DNA of 64,000 nucleotides, from NCBI RefSeq assembly GCF_905147045.1, contig NC_065898.1, forward strand, positions 10,788,001 to 10,852,000, in the 5' to 3' direction. This document shows positions 11,746 through 23,602 of the stretch, piece after piece. Every line of letters begins with the position of its first letter. Positions within the stretch are counted from its first letter, which is position 1. The position numbers and the translations under genes were made by a program. The notes below the pieces were generated by a model. It saw only the letters and a program-made list of their open reading frames with translations. It had not been told where the DNA came from and searched no databases. Source of the DNA: Nymphalis io (taxonomy: Eukaryota; Arthropoda; Insecta; Lepidoptera; Nymphalidae).

Positions 11746-12660
11746 TTCTATTAAAATATAAAATAATAACAAATTAATATTCAATATGCGTTCATGGTTT
11801 TGATTTATTAAGGTCTCTGTTGACGGATATGCGGATATGATTGCAGCCACATGCATTAAAAGCAATATGTCCATCACACTGAACGTAAATTCAAAAACTG
11901 TTGATAGCTTTTTACGAGGTGCAAGATATCATAGTATATATGTCATATTTTAATTTTACGTTTTATATAATCATTTTGAGCTTACTATGTCTAAACCAAT
12001 CATTTATTTGATAAAAACGCGTTTTATGTTATTTTTTGTAAATATTTTGTCAGGCTTGTAGTACCTTATGAACAGTTTCGTAACCGCTAATACAAAGTTT
12101 TGAAACATCATCTTTAATAAATATTTTATATTTATTTTATATTATAATATAATTTAATAATTTAACCAAAGGCTTTATGTGCTTTCCGAGGCATGCGAGT
12201 GCAAGCACTGCTAAGCCACAAACCTTGGCTGCTACTGAAAATTACTTTGATTCAAACCAAACTTGAAATAAAAAGAATCTGGTTATTATAATATTTTAAA
12301 ATTTAAAACGAGATAAAAAGGTAACACAGTTATCATTAAATTCACAACACGATTTATCATTTACATAATTATTATATGGTGACGTCACAAACATCACGAC
12401 GCTTTTGGCGGTTTTTTTAAGTGCTATTATAATAAAAAAACCACGTGAAATATTTAAAAAAATCCATAACGCTGTGTAAAATACAGATACAGAATTTTAA
12501 ATTCAAAAGCGTAATTTTCAATAATAAATTTTTTATATTATGTATGATTTTTTTTTGTGCAAATTATAATATATGAATTTTCCATATGTTATTAAAACTT
12601 TATATTTTTAATTTGACAACACGGTATGTTTTTAACAAATAATAATAAAACGACTTTCAT
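11746..12660. other. AT-rich stretch without recognised gene
   Basis: Nothing recognised apart from AT-rich sequence. Confidence 0.55.
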
Positions 12661-12759
12661 TATAAAAATAGTTTAGCTGGTGTTTAGATAAACACTGATT
12701 AATCTTGAGAGAAGACACATCTCATCATGCCCTACGCTGCGTTTTCCTCTCCGCGTATA

Positions 12760-12915
12760 TTACTTTGGGACTCGCCTGCCAACGATCTTTCGACTTACGT
12801 GACCAGCCTATTGCCACTACAGTCTGCTAATTATGGAAGTTTTGTCGGTAACTCCGATTATTTTTTAGTTGCAATTTCATCCTTCCAAGATACTACTAAA
12901 ATAAATATAACTTTT
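12760..12915 (+). repeat. dispersed repeat B, copy 1
   Basis: GACTCGCCTGCCAACGATCT, then CCTATTGCCACTACAGTCTG, TGTCGGTAACTCCGATTATT and TTCATCCTTCC. The 74-codon ORF here is not thought to be a gene. Confidence 0.5.
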
Positions 12916-13021
12916 ATGTTCAAACATTGCAGAAGGCACAGCGGTTTTTAACTAAACAACTCTTACACAACATATATAGCCAAAGCTTCAAATGTTTATA
13001 TTTTAAGCTTGCTGGTTTTTT

Positions 13022-13255
13022 ATAATACAGGTAGGACGGACAAATGGGCCACCTGGGCTACCATTACAAATGGACCATTAGAAGTAAAAAATATTCACCA
13101 TTCCTCACATCGCCAATGCACCACCAACCTTGGGAGCTAAGATGTTATGCCCCTTGTGCCAAGTAACACAGATTAACACACCACACCAACCGAAACACAA
13201 CAGTACTAAGTATTCCTATTTGTCGGTAGAATATTCTACCCAGGCACTATATCTA
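13022..13255 (-). mobile_element. SINE2 copy, diverged
   Basis: GGACAAATGGGCCACCTGG, then CACCAACCTTGGGAGC and CGGTAGAATATTCTACC, retain the family order. Confidence 0.75.
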
Positions 13256-13294
13256 TTAAGCTCTTTTACTGGGCACAAATCTTATATAAGTATA

Positions 13295-13640
13295 CAGTAA
13301 CGGCTTGTGAATGTCCCACAGCTGGGCTAAGGCCTCCTCTCCCTTTTTGGGAAGAATGTTTGCAGTTTATTCCATCACGCTGCTCTAATGTGGGTTGGTG
13401 GAATACACATGTAGCAGAATTTCATCACTGAAATTCTGCCACATCTGTATTCCACTTGTCTAATTTCACAATTAGACACATGTAGGTTTCCTCACGGTGT
13501 TTTCCTTCATCTTCAAGCAAGAGATAAATTATAAGCACAAATTAGGCACATGAAAATTCAGTTGTACTTGCCTGGGCTTGAACCCGCGATCATCGGTTGA
13601 GCCTCACGCGTTCTAACCACTGGGCGCGTCGACTTGCTCG
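13295..13640 (-). mobile_element. SINE1 copy with an inverted internal repeat
   Basis: Otherwise ordinary in order, but after GTGGAATACACATGTAGC the copy folds back. Positions 13398-13424 and 13429-13455 are inverted repeats of 27 bp with two mismatches and a 4-nt spacer. Confidence 0.85.
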
Positions 13641-14026
13641 GCTAAGTATTCTCTATTATAATAAATATTATGATTATTAAAAATAAATAAACTTAATTAG
13701 ACATGCATTCTCTGTTCGTTATAATATTTTTCTATTTAATTAAATAACGTTTTAACAAAAATATTGCGAATAAAGAGATTATTAATTATACCAACGTTAA
13801 ACATCTCTCATTATCATTGAAAGTTCAGACTCAAATTAAGTTTAGTTTATTTTTTTACTTTTTGTGCTTAAAGATTTTAAGACAATGGCCATAAAACAAA
13901 CATGCTTCACAATAAGTATAAATGAGTAAGCATATTTCTTATGGTAGCATTTTTGGTAAGATTGTAAAAGTAGCTATTTTTTTAACACTAGATATACCAG
14001 CGATTTGAATATACCTATTTCTACCA

Positions 14027-14052
14027 AACCAGTCAAAATGACTGGTGCATAA
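14027..14052. repeat. piggyBac subterminal palindrome, left
   Basis: ACCAGTCA-AAA-TGACTGGT is a perfect 8-bp-arm palindrome about 40 bp inside the left terminal repeat. It is matched by a similar one at the right end. Confidence 0.75.
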
Positions 14053-14179
14053 AAAACAGGCTTCTTGTGGTTTCTAGTCTATATTTACTCTTAAAAATGA
14101 CAAAAAGTAGTAGTATAGTAGTAGTTTTATTGTTATTGCAATATCCTTTTTGACACCATTTTCGTACAGGAACTGTGGC

Positions 14180-14995
14180 ATTTGTGGTTGGTATATTGGT
14201 TTCGTGTGGTTTTTGCCTTGAAGTCTAATATTCTGAAGCAAGTTCTTCTGCTAATTGAAACAAAAAGTCTTTTCGTGAAATATTTTCTCCTGTTGTGTTT
14301 TTGTACTATACCCAGCTATTTATTGCGGCTAAATCTAAAATATTGAAAAATACTTGAAGAGGCCACCTTCTGGAACCTGATTTCAGCGTATATTTTCGTG
14401 CCATTTGATCAGTAACATCGACGCCAAATTTGGTATTATTATAAAACGATACGGTTTCAGGTAATTTCTTTGCAGCTTAATCAATTTTGATGTGTTTATG
14501 TTTTGTACTTAGTAGAAGTACTTTTTTATTAGGTTTGCTCTTATAAACAGTAAATGTGCATCCATTAGATTGGTACAACAACGTTGAGAAACGTGCCATG
14601 CTGTCTTTTTTCAGTTTGCAAATTTTCGGCAGTTCCCTCTTGTTTGCGCGTATTGTTCCAAGTAACGAAGTGTTTTTAGATCGTAATTTCAACGCCAAGG
14701 GAATACTTGTAAAAAAATTATCAGTTGTTACAGTTCTACCCTTCATGGTATATGGTTCAAGAAGTTTCATCACGACAAATTCGCTTAGGGGGGTTGATGC
14801 ATTTCGTGTTTCGTCATTTCCTAAATACGGAAAGCCATTTACCACATATTTCATCTCTACATCGGACGCCAACCAAAATTTTATGCCAAATTTTTGGGGT
14901 TTGTTTGGCATATATTGAGTAAATCTGCATCTGGCCTTTGTTGGAAAAAGTTGCTCATTCACAACTAACAACAGACGATAATAAAATACGCTTCA
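14180..14995 (-). pseudogene. piggyBac transposase, partial DDE domain
   Basis: The open segment to 14477 reads LLVVNEQLFPTKARCRFTQ, YMPNKPQKFGIKFWLASDVE (first Asp region), FVVMKLLEPYTMKGRTVTTD and NFFTSIPLALKLRSKNTSLL (second Asp within TTDNFFTS). After a TAA at about 14474 the same frame continues: AAKKLPETVSFYNNTKFGVD, VTDQMARKYTLKSGSRRWPL and QVFFNILDLAAINSW, then more stops. The N-terminal part of the transposase is missing and the frame closes upstream at a TGA. The order and motifs are typical of the piggyBac catalytic core; the gene is dead. Confidence 0.88.
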
Positions 14996-15240
14996 GTGCT
15001 ATATGTACTGCATCGGTCTCATGATTCCCAAAATCATACATTTTTTCATACAAACACAACCTGTCATTTTGACTGGTACTGGTATAAATGTCAACAACAA
15101 AAATTATATTTGTTACTAATGTATATAAAATAACATTAAGTGTATAAAACGTACTCTCTAATTATAGCTACAAAAGTCATAACATCATTTCTGAAAAAAA
15201 AAAGTGTAATATAGTAGGAATTTTGAATTGAAATTGCACG

Positions 15241-15259
15241 ACCAGTCTAAATGACTGGT
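15241..15259. repeat. piggyBac subterminal palindrome, right
   Basis: ACCAGTC-TAAAT-GACTGGT lies almost against the right terminal inverted repeat. A related half-site (GACTGGTACTGG) lies near 15070. Confidence 0.75.
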
Positions 15260-15282
15260 CTGGTAAATCTAGTGTTAAATAG

Positions 15283-15476
15283 GTAATACTGGCAATTTGC
15301 CGGTTGTGGTCACCACGGCTAATACATCTTGGCAATGTAAAGCATATTAATCATAGTATACATCGCTAGATATCATGTCCCTTGTACCTGTAGTTACAAA
15401 ATCAAAAAATACTTAATATAAAGCTAATAATTATCGGCTCATTAGCCCTTCAAACCGGAACGGTACTATGTATTGA
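15283..15476 (-). mobile_element. SINE2 copy, strongly diverged
   Basis: GGTCACCACGG, CATGTCCCTTGTACCTGTAG and CCCTTCAAACCGGAAC are recognisable in order. It lies directly beside the piggyBac right end. Confidence 0.5.
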
Positions 15477-15560
15477 TCAGCCTTTTGCCATGATAGTCTG
15501 CTAATTAGGAAGCTATGTCGGTAAGCCCGATTCTTTTTCAGAGTTCTTATTTCATCCTTT
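15472..15560 (+). repeat. dispersed repeat B, copy 2
   Basis: GCCTTTTGCCATGATAGTCT, TGTCGGTAAGCCCGATTC and TTTCATCCTTTTTACGG match copy 1 in order. Confidence 0.5.
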
Positions 15561-15741
15561 TTACGGTAGAATTGTATATTCTGTTTGAAATTTTTGCGTC
15601 ATACATCAATAAATATATTACATTGTTTTGCGGCTTGAAGCGCGTGTTTTATGTTTGCTGGCTATGTTTTATTTAAGTGCCCAACCACAGCATATTTTAT
15701 ATATATATATATATTTTTTTATATTTGCCGGGAGGGCAAAT

Positions 15742-15778
15742 GACTCTACTCCACCTGATGGTAAGTGGTAGTAGAGTC
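15742..15778 (-). other. 3' stem-loop of the LINE, tail shared with SINE2
   Basis: Nine-base perfect arms, GACTCTACT (15742-15750) and AGTAGAGTC (15770-15778), enclose the sequence that reads ACCACTTACCATCAGGTGG on the minus strand. It lies just before the A-rich 3' end. Its position suggests a recognition structure for reverse transcription (inference). Confidence 0.6.
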
Positions 15779-15821
15779 CAAACGCGACGACGGCCAATAC
15801 AGATGGGAAAAACGTTCTGCA

Positions 15822-16306
15822 CTAGCCACCTTCGCCTTGCCGGCCCGCAAGATGCCTCTTCACGCCTCGTTTGAAGGAACCCGGGTTGTAAGAGGAGGGG
15901 AATACGTGAGCTGGTAAGGAATTCCATTTTTTAGAAGTGCGACAAAGAAAGGAGTTGCCAAATTTCTTTGTTCGCGATGGAATTGATGTCACAGTTAGGC
16001 GGTAACATCGAGAACCAGCTCGCGTGGACTTAAGAAGGAAGGGGGAAGCAGGAATTAGAGAGAATAATTCCTCAGAGCACTCGCCGTGATACAGTCGATA
16101 GAAAGCGCTCAGTGCTGCTATCTCACGACGCAATTGTAAAGGTTCAAGGGTGTTTGTGACCTTTACGTCGCCAATAATGCGTACGGCACGTCGCTGCAGC
16201 CGGTCCAAGGCCTCCAGTAGATACTTAGTGGAGCCATCCCAAAGGTGCGAGCAATATTCCACGCAAGATCGTACCTGTGTTTTGTACAGAAGGCACAGTT
16301 GTTGTG
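15822..16306 (-). pseudogene. LINE ORF2 C-terminal (thumb) segment
   Basis: In a different frame from the upstream part, this encodes QLCLLYKTQVRSCVEYC, then SHLWDGSTKYLLEALDRLQ, RRAVRIIGD, FYRLYHGECSEELFSLIP, RTKKFGNSFLCRTSKKWN and SLPAHVFPSSYN. This is the conserved C-terminal tail of Jockey/CR1-like LINE ORF2 proteins. It abuts the finger domain at about 16306, which locates the internal deletion and the frame change. Confidence 0.85.
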
Positions 16307-18028
16307 GCGTGAAATTAGACAGTGATCTTCTAGGTAATGGATCAGTTGGTTGTTTAAAATCCGTTCCATCACCTTACAAAGTACTGAGGTGATAGCTATT
16401 GGCCGATAATTTGCCGGGTCAGACCGATCCCCTTTTATGGGAACCGCTTGCACATTAGCTCTTCTCCAAGCCTCCGGCACACATCCCGAAGAGAGAGAAA
16501 GTTGGAACAGGCGCGTTAACACAGGAGACAGCTCCGCTGCGCACTTCTTCAGCACTATGGCTGGTATTCCATCGGGACCGCTAGCTTTCCGTACATCAAG
16601 TGATTGCAGCTCCGCAAGCACATCACGTTGCCTGATTTTGATGTCAGGCATCGTATGGCCACATGAAGGTATTGTAGGTGGCAGCGCACTACAATCATCG
16701 ATGACGGAATTGCCGGCAAAGAGTTTAGCCAGGAGATCAGCTTGCTCTTGCGGACTGTGAGCTAGCGATCCGTCCGGATTTCTGAGCGGTGGCAGCGAAG
16801 GTTGGCAGAAATTGTTTTGCACAGACTTGGTCAGACGCCAGAAGCTACGGGAGGCCCTAGGATGCGAAACAAGGTCATGACCAATCTGTACAATGCGCTG
16901 TGCATCCGCTCTCGTGTATGCCTTTCTACAGGACTTGGAATTTTTATTATAGTTTGCTTTCAGTGAGTCAATGTTAGATGCCCCGCTAATGCAGCCGATG
17001 ATCCACTTGCGATATGCCGCCTGCTTAGATGATACAGCATCGGCACATTCACGAGTGAACCAACGGTTACGCGTACTCTTACTGACGAGATCTGAGCTAG
17101 GAATGTAGTATTCCATTCCCAACATGATCTCGCCAGCAACAGCAGCGGCACTAGCTGTCGGGTCATTCCCACTGAAGCAACGTTCCTTCCAAGGGACCGA
17201 CGCATAGTAATCGCGCATACCGTCCCAATCCGCCGACTTATAGTGCCAAACGCGACGTTTGCATACCGCTAGTGGCGGCAGCTTGGCCTGTGGCACTCTG
17301 GTAGATATAAGGCTGTGATCCGAAGAGCCAAGAGGAGCCTGAACCACAACCTGATATTCCACCGGGTGAGAAGTCAGCAGAAGGTCCAGTAGAGAAGGTG
17401 CTTGCCCATCAATGTCTGGGATCCTGGTGGGCTGATCAACCAGTTGGGTCAAGTCATGTGTGAGAGCAAAAGCATGAGCAGTCCTTCCAGCATGGTCAGT
17501 TTTGAGGGATTTCAACCATGATTCGTGGTGAGCATTAAAATCCCCCAAAAACACCAATTCCGCGTTAGGAAATTGCTCTTGCGCAGCATCTGCCACCCGA
17601 CTAAGATGTTCAAATAATCGGCTTGTCACCAAGTCACCATTGTGGGATCTGTAGAGGCACACGTAGACTCGGCTCTGACGAACCAGGTCCACACGTACCA
17701 CCAACATAGAGAAGGAGGGGTCCTCCAAGCAGCGCAGTCGGTGACAGCAAACATCCGTCTTGACGAACAAGCATACTCCGGCTTTCGCTTTGATGGATTC
17801 TTCAAGCGTGTAGCCGGGATAATTAAGGTAGCTGGTATCGGCAGGGCGGAGTATTTGTGTCTCCGTGAGAAACAACATTGCTGGCCGTGCTGTCTCGAGA
17901 TGGTGGTGGATAGCGTTGAGGTTAGCGTGGAGTCCACGGATATTTGAGAACTCGACCTCAAACAGCGAGGGTATGGTGGGGGTGTGCACAGCTGTACGAC
18001 CGTTATTTCTGCTTTGTTGCGCTGCCAT
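16306..18028 (-). pseudogene. LINE ORF2, endonuclease plus partial reverse transcriptase
   Basis: The ATG chosen (MAAQQSRNNGR, at 18028) is the first in frame before the endonuclease. The frame is open upstream to about 18163 without an ATG. Endonuclease landmarks are SNIRGLHANL, FLTETQ, FLGDFNAHHESWL, DLLLTSHP and GSSDHSLI. The reverse transcriptase begins with VRKASGPDGIP and continues with GDRSDPANYRPIAITSVLCKVMERIL and LISRH. There the normal palm sequence (including the catalytic Tyr-Ala-Asp-Asp box) is absent, and the frame runs on as a short out-of-frame tail. The product cannot be an active reverse transcriptase. Confidence 0.88.
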
Positions 18029-18170
18029 TTGGGAAAAAAAAATGGAAAAGAGACGTGAAGCGAGCGACGTATTGCCACGATAGGGATGGGCAAAGTGTGG
18101 AGGCGTGTTTCCCCAAGTGGGTGCCAAAAGGAAAAATACACTGACCCGTCGGACGGAAGTCAAACATTAC

Positions 18171-20234
18171 AGCTTACATGATATTTTGCGGTGGCCCATA
18201 TTTCCTGTAGCTATTAATAAATCATTATAGTATAATTCATTAACTAGGATCCGGGACGAGCCTATTTTTAGACGCCATATGCGTTGACATATTGGGGTCT
18301 GATGTCAGGGAAATGACGTTGAGGACGTGAACTATCCTGAAAAATGAAAAGAATTTAGAAACGTCTTCTATATTTAATTATATTCAAAAGCCGTTTGTAG
18401 TTAAATCCTTGAATTCTGAAGTAGACGAAAAACTATAAAAAAAGTTGCAATTAGACTAGCTGGTTAATTTGTCGCCCATAAAATGAAATTGCGATCGTAC
18501 GGGGAATAAAAATGCTATAAGTATTTTTTTATCTTCTTGCTGAGTCTTTTGCTCCAGAGTATCAGATTGTGTGGTATTTTTACCACGTTTTCATTACCGC
18601 GTGCTGTGCTATGCTTATGGCTTAGCGGAACCCCCAGGGAGAAGCCCCAAGAAATCTACCAAGAAATATTGTCGTCATCAGAGTCTGTCCATCTTGTAGT
18701 TTAAATATTGTACTGATCCCATATAAATGGTATAAGGGCAGAAAATGATGATGTTATTTTAGCTTGTTTTATACATAACTCTTGTCATACATACACTCGT
18801 AAAGAAAAAAAAAATGCTTTTACTAACCGATATCTTAAGACTTTTTAACATATACATATTGATAGAAACAGGTGAACTGTTCACTGCTATTTTAGGCATC
18901 TTAGATACCGTTTGGGTCGAGGTGGCAATTTGCCCTTAACAGACGAAAGTGACCATGTAACATTTATACTATGATGATACTGTGGCTATAAAGCTATAAA
19001 TTTTGAACAGCACAAGGAACCTATTACCGAGTATATATGATTTTAATACTTAACCGTTATCTTCCTTATGTAAGACTGAACAAATTATACCAAACAGTAC
19101 TTATTAAATTTAACAGCAGTCATAAACGAGAGAAAATTTTAATTTAAAATATAAAACATTTATTTCCAGAGGAAATGCGAAAAACAAATTTAAATTTTCC
19201 AAAAAGAGCAATAACAGTATTTTTTCCATTGTTCAGCGTGTTAATAATGATAACAAAAGATAAGCTCATTTCTGATTGGCTTGCGTTTCACGATCAAACA
19301 TTTACTTAGTAGGAAATTTCAATATTTAACTTGTGTGGCATCCATTATACAATAATGTATTATTATACATAATATTAATATGTAATATCATGTAACTTTA
19401 CTTCAACCTTTGAAGCAATTAATTTTAAGCTCAGTAAAATTTATTTAAAAACTTGCTCACTTGATTGCACAAAAAACCATTCTTTTTCATTTCAGTAATA
19501 AATTAGTGAAACCATTTATAACCGACTCCAAAAAGGAGGATGCTCTCAATTCAGTAATTTTTAATTAAAACGGAATAATTTTAAATTTTACCACCAAACT
19601 TGAAGGTTTAAATTTGAAAATAGCATTTATTAAGAGGGTTTTGATGTGGCCACGATATTAATGCTGCGTATACACAGCGAGTTTTACCTCTCGGGTCAAT
19701 GCGATCAATTTATCAATAAACAACTTAATATGAAATATATTTATATGATATTTTAACAAATTTTAAGTACAGATTCATTTGACATCGACGCTAGTTAAAT
19801 ACAGAATTGCTGGACATGCATAAACATATGTCTGCTGAATTACTTCGTGTCTATTATATATACATAAGTATATTTATTGCTCAACAGTAATCAATAATAT
19901 AAATTGCAACCTTAGTTCTAGTAGAAATATGCTCTCGATTTCATAAAAATAATGAGGTTACATGGTCGTCGCATTGCCCAATTTATTATCTTTGTAACAT
20001 CCATAAGGACATAGATACATATCCTTATTTAAAAAACAACACCATCGAGTTTTATTTGTTATTTTGAAAATAGTAATCGAATACATAATTTAAATAAATA
20101 TAAAATAAAACCTCCAAAGTTTCTTTCCCTGGTTTTTCTCAGATTAGTGTATTTTTTTATGAATCGGTGGTATTTGATCTATTATAAAATACCACCTTTA
20201 AAATCTTATGACTTAGTAAGACCAAAGAGACTTA
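18171..20234. other. AT-rich stretch without recognised gene
   Basis: A moderately GC segment at about 18540-18750 (CCAGGGAGAAGCCCCAAG) may be an old repeat tail. The rest is AT-rich and unassigned. Confidence 0.5.
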
Positions 20235-20419
20235 CCTGGTTACTATAAATAAGTTTCCGCCTACGGCATCGACAGTGTAAAGGAGAGGATGATTACTCTG
20301 TACCTCGTACGTGTATGCAAATTTCATTACGATCGGTTGAGAAGTTAAACGCACGAAATAAATAAACAAAGTCACTTTCACATTTATAATATTAGTTAGG
20401 TTTTCGAACGTTATGTAAA

Positions 20420-22426
20420 ACGTTATTTTAACATCTGAAATTGAAATGGAAAAAACTTTGGAGCGGAATGGGAACCGCTTTCGAATGAAGAGGATTCTTG
20501 TAAAGAATAAATAAGTCATTTAAAACTATCTATTGTTGTTTTCAGCATTTTGCATTCAACAATACATTGATTCAACGGAAAAAATCTTATATTTTAATAT
20601 TATTATTTATTCTTCTTCTTCTAGTATTCAACGACTACATTAAGTATAAATATATACATTTATATAAACTTTCAGAATATTTCAAAACTACCCACTTTAA
20701 AAGTAAGTACATTAAATTGGTAAATAACTTGTAATAGCTTACGATGACTTAGCTTTACTTTATTGTTTTCATGTAAGTGATGTTGTCTTTTATGAAAAAT
20801 AATGATTTTTAAACCTTATATACCTAATTTATTTTTAGGCTGCAATATTGCATCTTAAAAATAAAAAGATTAAGAGACGCTAGCTTGTACGACAAATTAA
20901 GTCTTGATATATCTGTCAAGATAGACATATAAAAACTTACCTGCTATCAATAACAGAAATAACAAATGATGATATGGAAACATCAAAAGGATAGAAACAG
21001 CATGCATTGATTGCGATCTCATAAAGGAAATCTCGTGTGTTCTGAGATTAAATTTACAGATGACATTTCGAATGAATGCGGTGTGGTTGAATCTGTCTTT
21101 TAAGGGTCGTTATAAAATGGTTTCGTTTCATGCAGCATAATAATGATTTTTTCTTTATTTCTTTCTTCACCCTATGTGTTATGAAAATACGATCACTTTA
21201 CTCGATGGGAAAAATCACGAATCTTAAAAAAAATTGAATACTTTACATTTACCAATGAAAAAGTTTAAATAAACTGAGTTTATTAGAATAGGGTACTATA
21301 TGATTTACATTTTTTAAAAAGGTTTTTAATTCATTCGAAAAATGACATACAGTAATAATTACAAATTAAAAGTTTACAGACTAATAGGTCTTAGGGTAAA
21401 AGTTGACAAATTTATAGGTAACCACCGCATGCAAAAATGTCTCTAAACTCTAATAATAATTAAAGAAAATAAAAATAAATTTAACACAATTTGGAAGTAT
21501 AAAATTAAATACAAGCGGTATTAATATTACAATATGAAGTGATTGCTTCAAACCAGCAAGGTGTGAAGTGATCAAAATAATTATGTTATACGAGAATGTT
21601 AATCGATGCACAAAAGCAAAAATTGTACTTATGTACATTAATTAATGAATTAACTGGCTGGTAAGAACACGCGAACTCTAAAAAAACATATGTATCTAAC
21701 GTGAACAAAAAATTAAGGACAAACCTTCGACCTATCACGTCGAACTACGTGACACGAAATTATCAGAAGGGATGCGAAAATACCTCGAAGCCACGACGAT
21801 TAACTATAAACGATTGCATGACAGTTATTTGTGAATGCTCAGCATCTGGAAATCTCGGCATGGATACGGAAACGCTTTCATTCTCATATTACAAATGATA
21901 TAAATAGGTCAGTTTTGTTTGATTTATATTTATTTCGGTGTTACAAACATTACTTATCCGAAGCGAAGATGGCCCAATGGTTAAATACGAGAATTTAATC
22001 CGAAGATTGCAAGTTCAAAACTCAATATATTTTTTTATAATTATTTAATCTTTTGCACGGCGGTGAAGGAAATCCTAAACTCATTAACAAATGTGCCACC
22101 TGATGATAAGTATTCATCTTCGCCCATAGACAATGACACTCCCAGAAATATAAGTCATTTAGACCAGAGCACTCACTACGAAGTATTGATGATTTGGCGT
22201 TCGATAACTGTTGCGTGGGTTATACCAAAACCTTAAAATTAAATTAATTAAGATTAAACAAAAGGGGGACGTAATGCCTGAAGACTTTCTCTACCAAGTC
22301 ACCTTTAGACAAGTCAACACAAGAACTTGGTACAATTGTCACTAAACAAGTCATTAAGCAAGTAAATACGCCTTATGAAAAATTTTTTGTTAGTCACCAA
22401 TAAACCTCATTTAAAAACGTAAATGG
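20420..22426. other. AT-rich stretch, repeat A and small fragments only
   Basis: Contains repeat A copy 1 and a 65-codon ORF at 21701-21898 that I do not recognise and do not call a gene. Confidence 0.5.
21337..21535 (+). repeat. dispersed repeat A, copy 1
   Basis: CATACAGTAATAATTACAAA, TAATAGGTCTTAGGGTAAAA and ACACAATTTGGAAG recur in the same order at 30795-31012. Confidence 0.6.
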
Positions 22427-22645
22427 CCTTCCGCTGGACTAAGACCTCCTCTCCCTCGTGTGGTCACGTGATCACATTTCGTCCGCCACATGCATATTAC
22501 CTAAGGATTTTTTCTCCACCGCGAACACGAGGTGAAAATAAACACAAATTAAGTATATGAATATTCAGTGCTGCTTCTCCAGGCGGAATCAACGGTTAAG
22601 AGTTAAAGATTCACGTCTTCTAATCACTGACCCATTACGTCTACG
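22427..22645 (-). mobile_element. SINE1 copy, diverged
   Basis: GGACTAAGACCTCCTCTCCC, then GAACACGAGGTGAAAATAAA and TTCAGTGCTGCTTCTCC in the expected order. Confidence 0.6.
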
Positions 22646-23339
22646 ACGAGCTACTAACTATTATTATTATTACCTAAAATTAAACCATACTTTACTTGCT
22701 AAAAAAACACTAACACGCTTTTTTGAAATCCACTTTGACACAAACAAACCCTCATATGTTATTTGATGATGACAAAGCTATTTTTTAGATAATATGTACA
22801 TTGATAAATCGCAAATGGGTGACCTGGCTAAATCACGCGCCAACACAATTGGTTAATATTAAATTTAATTCAATTTTTTGATCAATTTCTCCGATTATTA
22901 GTCGAGATAATTTTACACAAAGAATTGAAACTAAACAATTCTACTACTACTACTACTTACTTACTACTCTACTCTCTCTTTAGCACAACTTTGAAATGGC
23001 AAAGTCCAAACAGGTAAAGAGGCGTAGTTAATACACCCTCATTAGTTATTTAATTGTTTTTTTATGTGGTGAAAGATTATTTTATTCCCTATTCAACAGT
23101 ATAACAGGTTGGTTTTTCAAAAGTCCTTAAGTTCTTTTATTTTTAATTGTTTGGAAGAGATGTATAATTTATCGATAAATTCGTCGTATTGTGCATCTTA
23201 TGTAGCTTAATGTTACTTATAGCGTGAGATTTATTTAACAATGAATATTAATATTATTATATTAGTTTTTTAAATATTTTTTTAGTAAAATTATTCTTTA
23301 TTTCTTATTAAATGAGAAATGAATGTGCAAATGAAAGTT

Positions 23340-23440
23340 CAAGCTCGTCTGGGTAAGTACCTCCTACTCATCAGATAGTCTACCGCTAAACAGCAGTACT
23401 TAGTATTTTTTGCGTTTCGTTTTAAAGGGCGGATGTAACC
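23340..23440 (+). mobile_element. SINE2 5' fragment
   Basis: AGCTCGTCTGGGTAAGTACC to GTTTTAAAGGGCGG. Confidence 0.55.
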
Positions 23441-23602
23441 ACAATTATCCAGTAACATAATTATCCTCAAACAACTACTTCACATTAGTACAGGATAATC
23501 TAGTAACTGCTTTATTTAACTAAGCTTACGATAATTATATTAATTCTATTTAATGATATGGCAACGATATGATAATATAAATTAACTGCCTTACTTATAA
23601 TC

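Larger units (their letters stand above)
13982..15278 (-). mobile_element. internally deleted piggyBac-family transposon
   Basis: Both ends have the TTAA target (13982-13985 and 15275-15278). Directly inside are 15-bp terminal inverted repeats, CACTAGATATACCAG on the left and CACTAGATTTACCAG on the right (reverse complement), differing at one base. About 40 bp in from the left end and next to the right inverted repeat are short palindromes built on ACCAGTC/GACTGGT. The element is about 1.29 kb, shorter than autonomous piggyBac elements. It retains only part of the transposase, so it is non-autonomous. Confidence 0.9.
15720..18170 (-). mobile_element. Jockey/CR1-type LINE with internal deletion
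   Basis: A minus-strand non-LTR element in GC-rich sequence. It contains a leader, ORF2 with endonuclease and the start of the reverse transcriptase, then an abrupt deletion, the C-terminal thumb region, and a short 3' UTR with a stem-loop running into A-rich sequence and a (TA)n tract. No ORF1 (gag-like) is seen, so the 5' end is probably truncated. The 3' tail contains ACCACTTACCATCAGGTGG, which the SINE2 family of this window also carries. Confidence 0.88.

Noticed and set aside
12727..12951. 74-codon plus-strand ORF as a small gene
   Set aside because: Its sequence recurs in diverged form at 15472-15560 with broken frame, so it is part of a dispersed repeat.
14556..14918. 120-codon plus-strand ORF
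   Set aside because: It is the antisense shadow of the piggyBac transposase fragment.
17626..18141. 171-codon minus-strand ORF overlapping the LINE endonuclease
   Set aside because: Shadow frame in GC-rich LINE sequence; the endonuclease frame has the conserved motifs.
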